In this document: positions 1-5,561 of the stretch, one piece after another
How positions within the stretch are numbered: position 1 is the stretch's first letter
How the letters are laid out: each line of letters begins with the position of its first letter
Source of the DNA: CAZOLI01 sp964580675
GTDB lineage: Bacteria; Planctomycetota; MHYJ01; CAYXQY01
Direction of reading: 5' to 3'
NCBI GenBank assembly: GCA_964580675.1
Contig: CAZOLI010000079.1
Span: 1 to 8,827, forward strand
Length of the DNA stretch: 8,827 bases
The notes under the pieces: generated by a model
Database searches by the model: none
Seen by the model: the letters and a program-made list of their open reading frames with translations, nothing else
Told to the model about the DNA's origin: nothing
Program-made: the position numbers and the translations under genes

Positions 1-105
1 TATTTAACGCCCGAAGAACGTCAGTAAACCGATGTTGTTCCTCCCGGGGACCTGGTGTTTTTGGAATCCATCATCTTCGGGGCCTATAATGATCCGGATG
101 AATGA
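1..105 (+). other. Possible tail of an upstream gene, with an in-frame stop inside it
   Basis: In frame 1 the window opens with eight codons reading YLTPEERQ and then TAA at 25-27, which could be the C-terminus of a gene that begins before the window. The same frame then continues for 25 more sense codons (28-102), rich in ordinary hydrophobic and acidic residues, including PPGDLVFLESIIFG, and ends at TGA 103-105. Three readings are possible: the gene ends at 27 and the rest is chance; a nonsense mutation or sequencing error split one gene tail that truly ends at 105; or neither part is coding. I recognise no family. The stretch 106-216 shows no gene, no convincing terminator and no clear promoter. 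It holds an 8-bp palindrome, CACCGGTG, that has no loop and no T-run after it. Confidence 0.25.
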
Positions 106-216
106 TATTCCCTGTTTGTTCCGGCTTTGCTCGCCACCGGTGCGGCGGCGGGGTGACGGCTGGTTTTGACCGGGGAGATTGCCCACGAAACAACGAATTC
201 GAAAACAGAGTTCACC

Positions 217-906
217 ATGAGTGACGGAACGTCGGAAATTCGTCGGATGGAACTCGGCCGGGTGATTCTGGAGGGGGGACCGGTTCTTCAGGAGGAGATG
301 GAGGAGTTTCTGACGGACCTGGCCGAAAACGGGAATGAAGTGGCCCGAAAACTGCTGGAAAGCGGGTGTCCGGGAGAAGACCAGCTGGCGGCGGTGATCG
401 GGGAGAACCTGAAACCGCCATGGCTGAACCTGGAGAATTTTCGGATCGATCCGGCCGTGATTGATCTCGTGCCCCGGGATCTCGTGGAAAAACACTGCGT
501 GTTGCCGGTGGCCCAGGTGGGACCCATCCTGTGTGTTTCGCAAATTCGCCCCCTTGATCGCGAGGCGTTCCGCGAACTGCGTTATGAGACCGGATTGAAG
601 ATCTTTCCGGTGTTTTGTGAAGAACAACGTCTCCGCGAGATGTTTCAGAAATATTATGAATTTTCCGGGGATCAGGTGCAGAAATTTGTTTCCGAACGGA
701 AGGAACGACTTCCCGAGAAAGGGGATCGGGTCCGTTCGGCGGTTCGGGTGCCGCGGGAGTTATCCGAGCAACTCAAACGGGACATGGCACGGAATCGTGA
801 GGAAAAATGGAAACGAGAAGTGCAGGCCCGGGAGCCGGTCAAACCAATTGAATATCCCGGGTCATCAGGTTCATCGATCGAAGAGGAAAGTGATGATTCC
901 CAGTAA
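217..906 (+). CDS. Stand-alone GspE/MshE N-terminal (MshEN-like) domain protein
   Basis: The 229-aa product resembles only the N-terminal domain of type II secretion / type IV pilus assembly ATPases (GspE, PilB, MshE). Residues 11-65 show the typical pair of helical repeats, MELGRVILEGG with a helix after it, then VARKLLESG with a second helix. Residues 78-147 give the second subdomain (lDLVPRDLVEKHCVLPV, then ILCVSQIRPLD, then a terminal MFQKYYEF). No Walker A or B motif or ATPase domain follows. Residues 155-229 are highly charged, K/R/E-rich then S/E/D-rich, and probably extended. The start was placed at ATG 217 because it sits just before the conserved domain; a TTG at 166 is in frame but adds a 17-residue unconserved leader. 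No strong ribosome site is visible at either start. The gene overlaps tldE by 14 nt, so the two are probably cotranslated. In related ATPases this domain can bind cyclic di-GMP, but the Arg expected before LG is Glu here, so that ability is doubtful. The role is likely regulatory or as an adaptor; this is inference. Confidence 0.8.
   Translation: MSDGTSEIRRMELGRVILEGGPVLQEEMEEFLTDLAENGNEVARKLLESGCPGEDQLAAVIGENLKPPWLNLENFRIDPAVIDLVPRDLVEKHCVLPVAQVGPILCVSQIRPLDREAFRELRYETGLKIFPVFCEEQRLREMFQKYYEFSGDQVQKFVSERKERLPEKGDRVRSAVRVPRELSEQLKRDMARNREEKWKREVQAREPVKPIEYPGSSGSSIEEESDDSQ
883..886 (+). promoter_or_regulatory. Ribosome binding site for tldE inside the upstream gene
   Basis: GAGG within AAGAGGAAAG lies six nucleotides before ATG 893, inside the last codons of the MshEN-like gene. 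It is the best Shine-Dalgarno match in the window. It fixes the tldE start at 893 rather than at the in-frame ATG at 617, and it supports translational coupling through the 14-nt overlap. Confidence 0.7.
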
Positions 907-2242
907 AGAGCGGACGAAACTTCGGGATTTGGGAGAAATTATCCTCGATGAATCCGAGGCCGAGGAAACGGAAGTCATTATCGAACACGAGAGGGACGGT
1001 GTCACACGATTTGCCAATAACGGCGTCACGCAGAACATCGATCGATCAAGGGTGCGGTTCGACATTCGGGTGAAAAGCGGGTCCCGGAAGGCGGAGGTGT
1101 CCGTGACGGGCCGGGACATCGAAATGCTCCGCGAAGCAACCTCACGCGCCCAGCACCTGCTGAACGTGGAAGGAAACCGGGATGAGGATGCGTTTTCCTT
1201 TCTGGCGGATCAGCAGTACGAGGAAAAGGACCAACCTATGACCGATTCCGGACCGGTATCCCCCGAACAGAGGATCTCCTGCATTCAGGAGGCGGTGCGG
1301 GATGTAAAAGAAGAGGGGGGGCAGTCCTTTGGAAAGTACGCTTCCTCCGTCGTGCACTCTCACATAATGAATTCGACGGGTCTTCGTGGTTCCGGCCGGA
1401 CGTGTTCAAACGAACTGGATATCACCGTTTGGAGGGATGCCGGAACGGGATGGGCCGAGGCGGCATCCCGGAACCCGGATCACCTGGATCCATCGGCCTG
1501 TGCGAAAACGGCCATTGAGAAAGCCGAAGGTTCAAGGGATTCCATTGATCTAAATCCCGGGGAGGTAACGGTTATTCTGGAACCCGCCGCCGTGGCCACG
1601 GTGCTAACCTACCTGGGGTTTGGTGCGTTCGGGGGCCGGGAATTCGTGGAAGATCGAAGTTACCTGTCCGGGAAAATGGGGGAAAATCTGTTCGGAGAGC
1701 ACATCACTATTGTCGAGGATCCGTTTCACGATCGTATGCCCTCCCGCCCGTTCGACGAGGACGGCTATCCGAAAACGACGTATACGATGGTGAAGGACGG
1801 AACAATGCAATCCGTGGCCCACAGCCGTCGAACCGCAAAAATGGCGGATGCCGAACCCAATGGCAGTGCGGAATCCGGGTTCGGCGGTGCAGGTGCGTAT
1901 CCTTCCCACATGGTTCTCCGTCCCGGATCCACGACCGCGGAAAAGATGATTGAAGACACGGATCGTGCCGTGCTCGTAACCCAGTTTCATTACTGTAATT
2001 TTCAGGATCGCGCAAAGATGATTCTAACGGGCATGACCCGGAATGGAACGTTTCTCGTAGAAGAGGGCCGGATCACCGAGTCACTTCAAAATCTCCGGTT
2101 CACACAATCCATTCCGGAAGCCTTCAGGAATACGGCACAGTTAAGTTCCGATTTGACCTTTGTGCCCGGGAGAAGAGGAGGGTCCCTTGTGCCCACGATG
2201 AAAATAGATCATTTTACGTTTACGGGACAGACGCTTTTTTAG
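893..2242 (+). CDS. tldE: TldE/PmbA, partner subunit of the TldD-TldE protease
   Basis: The 449-aa product is of normal length for TldE (PmbA), the subunit of the TldD/TldE heterodimer that lacks the HExxxH zinc motif. TldD-TldE cleaves unfolded peptides in the cytoplasm. In enterobacteria it removes the leader of microcin B17 precursor and degrades the CcdA antitoxin. Visible signatures are the N-terminal antiparallel sheet region with ITRF-like text (GVTRFANNGVTQNID, about residues 36-50), GEVTVILEPAAVATVL (about 222-237), the GREFVEDRSYLSGKMGENLF block, a DDP-like VEDPFHD, then FDEDGYPKTT, and near the end GMTRNGTFLVEEGRI followed by NLRFT. No HExxxH is present, as expected for this subunit. 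The neighbouring tldD starts 13 nt downstream, so the two should be made together in equal amounts. No RiPP precursor or cyclase gene is visible nearby, so a housekeeping role is more likely than peptide-natural-product maturation. Confidence 0.93.
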   Translation: MIPSKERTKLRDLGEIILDESEAEETEVIIEHERDGVTRFANNGVTQNIDRSRVRFDIRVKSGSRKAEVSVTGRDIEMLREATSRAQHLLNVEGNRDEDAFSFLADQQYEEKDQPMTDSGPVSPEQRISCIQEAVRDVKEEGGQSFGKYASSVVHSHIMNSTGLRGSGRTCSNELDITVWRDAGTGWAEAASRNPDHLDPSACAKTAIEKAEGSRDSIDLNPGEVTVILEPAAVATVLTYLGFGAFGGREFVEDRSYLSGKMGENLFGEHITIVEDPFHDRMPSRPFDEDGYPKTTYTMVKDGTMQSVAHSRRTAKMADAEPNGSAESGFGGAGAYPSHMVLRPGSTTAEKMIEDTDRAVLVTQFHYCNFQDRAKMILTGMTRNGTFLVEEGRITESLQNLRFTQSIPEAFRNTAQLSSDLTFVPGRRGGSLVPTMKIDHFTFTGQTLF

Positions 2243-2255
2243 GGTATTTCAGCTC

Positions 2256-3701
2256 ATGAAGGACGTTGCTGAAAAAGCCGTGGAGGACGCACTGGTGACC
2301 GGAGCGGATTATGCGGATGTTCGCGTAAAGGACATCCGTGCACGATCCATTCACGTTCACAACGGAAACCTGGAAGACATCTCCGAGGAACGGTCAAGGG
2401 GATATGGAATCCGAAGTCTGGTTTCCGGTGCCTGGGGATTTTCCTCCGGTTGTGATTTTGCCTCAAAGGCGATCGCAAAGACGGCCGAGCAATCGGTAAA
2501 TACCGGCCGGGCAAGTGCACGTCTGCGGGAGGAACCCGTGGAACTACTTCCCGTGGATACCGTCAGAGACACGTGGCAGACGCCCATACAGGTGGATCCG
2601 TTTTCCGTTGACCTTCAGGAAAATATCGCTCTCCTCCGATCACTGGACGAGACGCTTCGGGATCACGACCGGATCGTTGCCGCGGACAGCAGGTTAACGT
2701 TTGTCCGGGAGGACGTTGTTGTGGCAACGACGGACGGCACATTGGTGGATCAGCGGTTGTATTATTCCGGAGGAGGGTATTCGGTAACGGCCGCTGACGA
2801 ATCTGATTTTCAGGTTCGATCCTTCCCAAACTCCCACGGTGGATATTATCGAGCCGGTGGATATGAAGTGATTCCCTCCATGCGGTTAACGGAAAATGCG
2901 GAACGGGTGCGGGAGGAAGCGGTATCTCTGCTCGATGCCGAACCATGTCCCACCGGCGAGATGGATGTCGTGCTGGGTGGGGACCAGGTTGCTCTCCAGA
3001 TTCACGAATCCTGCGGTCATCCGTCGGAACTTGACCGGGTTCTCGGAACAGAGGAAAGTTACGCGGGTTCAAGCTTTCTCACGGAGGAGAAGGCGGGAGA
3101 ATTTCGTTACGGGAGCGAATGTGTGGACCTGATTGCGGACGGAACCGTGCCGGGCGGACTGGCCACCCGGGGGTACGATGACGAAGGGGTAAAAACCAGG
3201 CGATACCCTGTTGTGAAAGACGGGATTTTCGTGGGATATCAGGGGGACCGGGAATTCTTGAGCCGGGTCAAGGATGGGGCACCGGGAAATGTTCGAGCTG
3301 ACGGATGGGAGAACGTGCCCCTCATCCGAATTAATAATTTGAGTTTGAGTCCGGGGAAAGGATCGAAGGAAGATCTTATTTCCCGGGTGGAAGACGGTAT
3401 TTACATGGAAACGAATCGCTCCTGGAGCATTGATCAGAAGCGCTATAACTTTCAGTTTTCCTGCGAAATTGGCTGGAAGATCGAAAACGGCGAACGAACG
3501 CACATGATTAAAAATCCGTCGTACACCGGTATCACACCCGACTTCTGGTCATCCTGTGAGGCCGTCGCCGGTAAAGAGGAGTGGGATTTATGGGGGCTGA
3601 CGAATTGTGGAAAGGGAGAACCCGGACAACGAGCAAGAATGTCTCACGGCGCATCTCCCGCTCTGTTTCGGGATGTTCGGGTGATTCCGGACCGGTCCTG
3701 A
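2256..3701 (+). CDS. tldD: TldD, catalytic zinc metalloprotease subunit
   Basis: The 481-aa product is the catalytic half of the TldD-TldE protease. The N-terminal domain (about residues 1-200) begins with ALVTGADYADVRV and contains the typical DGTLVDQR strand. The active site is HESCGHPSELD at 250-260, an HExxxH motif giving H250 and H255 as zinc ligands and E251 as the general base. The late conserved segment NCGKGEPGQ at 450-458 supplies C451, which by family knowledge is the third zinc ligand, and it is followed by the usual MSHGASPALFRDVRV. All key residues are present and the length is normal. ATG 2256 is preceded by AGGG at 2241-2244, which overlaps the tldE stop codon, so reinitiation from tldE is plausible. 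The substrate in this organism cannot be told from the sequence. Confidence 0.95.
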   Translation: MKDVAEKAVEDALVTGADYADVRVKDIRARSIHVHNGNLEDISEERSRGYGIRSLVSGAWGFSSGCDFASKAIAKTAEQSVNTGRASARLREEPVELLPVDTVRDTWQTPIQVDPFSVDLQENIALLRSLDETLRDHDRIVAADSRLTFVREDVVVATTDGTLVDQRLYYSGGGYSVTAADESDFQVRSFPNSHGGYYRAGGYEVIPSMRLTENAERVREEAVSLLDAEPCPTGEMDVVLGGDQVALQIHESCGHPSELDRVLGTEESYAGSSFLTEEKAGEFRYGSECVDLIADGTVPGGLATRGYDDEGVKTRRYPVVKDGIFVGYQGDREFLSRVKDGAPGNVRADGWENVPLIRINNLSLSPGKGSKEDLISRVEDGIYMETNRSWSIDQKRYNFQFSCEIGWKIENGERTHMIKNPSYTGITPDFWSSCEAVAGKEEWDLWGLTNCGKGEPGQRARMSHGASPALFRDVRVIPDRS

Positions 3702-3760
3702 AAAGCATGATTCACGTCAGGGAGCCGAAACGTCTTCTCCTTGTTTGAGGTCATATTCAA

Positions 3761-5308
3761 ATGATCCCGTCCAATCCAGAGGAGAACGATTCCGACGCCG
3801 AAGATCTGAATGAACCGGACGCCGGTGACAATTCCCGGCATGAACAGGACGGGGACGTCCCCCCCGGGGACCCTTCGGTGAACGGGCGTTCCCGGGAAAA
3901 AGCGGATTCGGGGGATTCCGAAAACGAAGAAGGGGAAGAACCGGAGGTTCCCCCCCTTCTTCATGCGTTGACCATGCTGGTTCTGGTCGTGACGTTTCTG
4001 TCGCTTATTTATATATACGCTCGCCGTCAGGGATATTTTTCGGAGGGTTCGAAGAGGAATCTGGCGGGCTGGCAGGAAACGGCCAACGAAATAATCAAAG
4101 TGGCCGTTCAAAACCGGAAGAAACGAATTCCGTACCTTATCGAACAACTTTCGTCGGATCGGAAGCAGGTCCGACGAAATGCGGTCTGGGCCCTTCATCA
4201 CCTTACCGGCCTTCCCTGGGGCGAGAAACGGCATGCGTGTCTGAAGTGGTGGAGAAAACACGGCAATGAGTACCTGGCCGGAGAATCCCCCTCGGAACCT
4301 CCTCCGGGTCCGGAACGATTTTCCTCCACGGTCCGTCCGAACGAAATCAATCTTGAGGTGTTTCTTCAACTCAGAAGCGACCGGCGAATCGTAACCGGAA
4401 CGAGCCCCGGTGAAATTCAGTATGAAGTCGGTATTTCGAACCGGAACCGGAATGATTCCATCCATATTTATTCTCCGGATGAACTACCGTATCGGGCGTA
4501 CCGGTACCTGGAAGGCGGGCGGAAAATTCCCGTGCACACCCGTTACAGTCCGTCCGTGATGAAGGTTACTCTTCTTTGGTTTGATCCGGAAAAACCGAAC
4601 GGATCGCCCATACGCCGGGAATTGCTTGAATATCGTGTGTTCGGGCGGGCCGATTCGGAATTGACTTCCGGGGAAACGATTGCCACAGCCTCCGGCCAGC
4701 ATCTTCGAAAATTTGAAGACGTGGCATCGAGTCCTCATTCCATTTTGAAGCTCCGACTCGAACCCACCGGATTCCTCGTTCGCTACCGGGGAAATGATTA
4801 TCGGGTAACCTACAAACCGAAGGAGTACGTCATCCAGACGTGCCGAAAAGATCCCGATCGTGTGCCGGGCCTTCCCGAGGAAAAGCTGGAAGAATTACGG
4901 GACCAGGGAAGTAAACACGATCTTCGGCTTTCAAGGGTCGAACGAATGTATGTTACCGGCTATACGTGGAACACGAACACGGATGGTGACGGCAACCGTG
5001 GCACCTTTAAGACAGCTACTGGAGCACGGGCCCGAACGGGAGGGAATTCACCGGCGAACCCAAGGACGTATGCATCACACTGGAAGGACGTTGAAAAGGG
5101 GACGCTTCTTTACGATACAAAACTTGGCTGGGGAAAGGTACAGGATCGTTGCGGGGCCTGCAAAGAGGATTACGAGAACGGGGAGCCGTTATCGAGAATT
5201 GATGCGTTCCACGGAAAGTTCCCGTCCCGGGAGAAGGCGCTTCAGGTTGAGAGAAAAAACACGGGAAGCCGGTGGATTCTGATCTTTGAACCGGCGGACG
5301 ATGGTTGA
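3761..5308 (+). CDS. Membrane-anchored HEAT-like and 3D-domain protein (possible murein-acting enzyme or relative)
   Basis: This 515-aa protein has several parts. Residues 1-64 are very acidic and low in complexity. One transmembrane helix lies at about 66-86. Residues 105-170 form a HEAT-like segment (IPYLIEQLSSDRKQVRRNAV, then ALHHLTG and CLKWWRKHG) of a type I associate with planctomycetes. Residues 190-390 are not recognised. The C-terminal part, about 397-510, resembles the 3D domain: YVTGYTW, TATGARA, KGTLLY, KVQDRCGA, RIDAFHG and a final ILIFEP strand. 3D domains are double-psi barrels in MltA-type lytic transglycosylases and in YocH/YabE-like wall proteins, normally outside the membrane. 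Asp462 and Asp481 match two of the three name-giving aspartates; the first seems replaced by His440 (ASHWKDVEKGT). A CxxC (464, 467) adjoins Asp462. ATG 3761 has a GAGG ten nucleotides upstream (3747-3750). The gene lies 59 nt after tldD and might share its transcript. The 3D call is moderately sure; enzymatic activity is uncertain. Confidence 0.7.
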   Translation: MIPSNPEENDSDAEDLNEPDAGDNSRHEQDGDVPPGDPSVNGRSREKADSGDSENEEGEEPEVPPLLHALTMLVLVVTFLSLIYIYARRQGYFSEGSKRNLAGWQETANEIIKVAVQNRKKRIPYLIEQLSSDRKQVRRNAVWALHHLTGLPWGEKRHACLKWWRKHGNEYLAGESPSEPPPGPERFSSTVRPNEINLEVFLQLRSDRRIVTGTSPGEIQYEVGISNRNRNDSIHIYSPDELPYRAYRYLEGGRKIPVHTRYSPSVMKVTLLWFDPEKPNGSPIRRELLEYRVFGRADSELTSGETIATASGQHLRKFEDVASSPHSILKLRLEPTGFLVRYRGNDYRVTYKPKEYVIQTCRKDPDRVPGLPEEKLEELRDQGSKHDLRLSRVERMYVTGYTWNTNTDGDGNRGTFKTATGARARTGGNSPANPRTYASHWKDVEKGTLLYDTKLGWGKVQDRCGACKEDYENGEPLSRIDAFHGKFPSREKALQVERKNTGSRWILIFEPADDG

Positions 5309-5346
5309 TCAACAGGAGCGGGGCCTGTATCTTTATACTGTAACCC
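5309..5346 (+). other. Intergenic stub before the gap, with a weak hairpin
   Basis: Only 38 nt remain between the 3D-domain gene and the assembly gap. ACAGG (5312-5316) and CCTGT (5324-5328) could pair over a 7-nt loop, followed by the T-rich ATCTTTATACTG. The stem is only five base pairs and there is no clean U-tract, so a terminator is possible but weakly supported. Confidence 0.25.
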
Positions 5347-5446
5347 NNNNNNNNNNNNNNNNNNNNNNNNNNNNNNNNNNNNNNNNNNNNNNNNNNNNNN
5401 NNNNNNNNNNNNNNNNNNNNNNNNNNNNNNNNNNNNNNNNNNNNNN
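5347..5446. other. Assembly gap of exactly 100 N
   Basis: Positions 5347-5446 are all N. The round length of 100 is a common placeholder for a scaffold join of unknown size. The true distance between the 3D-domain gene and the propeller gene, and any gene or promoter between them, is therefore unknown. Confidence 0.98.
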
Positions 5447-5561
5447 CGATAAAAAAGATGAGCGGTAAGGGACGTCGGGGTTTTCCAATGGCTGAGGTGC
5501 AGGGATCCCGGTGTCTGTGCACCGATCAACAGCATGTTTCCCAGCATAAAATGAGTTGATT
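5447..5561 (+). other. Leader region upstream of the propeller gene
   Basis: This 115-nt stretch after the gap holds no recognised gene. An imperfect hairpin can form: GATC (5504-5507), a CC bulge, GGTG (5510-5513), loop TCTGTG, CACC (5520-5523) and GATC (5524-5527). It may be an mRNA leader structure or chance. One forward frame stays open from the gap to TGA 5557-5559, two nucleotides before the next ATG. Its residues do not look protein-like to me, but the tail of a gene lost in the gap cannot be ruled out. I see no clear promoter. Confidence 0.3.

Noticed and set aside
166..216. TTG start adding 17 residues to the MshEN-like protein
   Set aside because: The added residues are not domain-like, there is no ribosome site before TTG 166, and ATG 217 is closer to the conserved domain start.
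4..627. Long open frame on the - strand, 207 codons
   Set aside because: It lies opposite the MshEN-like gene, has no recognisable domain, and its residues (many H, Q, R, P, F) are typical of a reverse-strand shadow of a coding region.
617..892. In-frame 92-codon extension of tldE upstream of ATG 893
   Set aside because: It overlaps the MshEN-like gene in another frame, reads as R/N/G-rich non-conserved text, and TldE proteins normally start where ATG 893 does, which also has a good ribosome site.
893..3701. TldD-TldE as part of a modified-peptide (RiPP) biosynthesis cluster
   Set aside because: No precursor peptide, cyclodehydratase, radical SAM enzyme or exporter is visible beside the pair, so a general protease role is the safer reading.
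3707..3748. 13-residue open frame in the tldD / 3D-gene interval
   Set aside because: It is too short, has no ribosome site of note, and lies in an ordinary 59-nt spacer.
3644..4465. 273-codon open frame on the - strand
   Set aside because: It is antisense to the end of tldD and the start of the 3D-domain gene, shows no family motif and is explained by codon bias of the forward genes.
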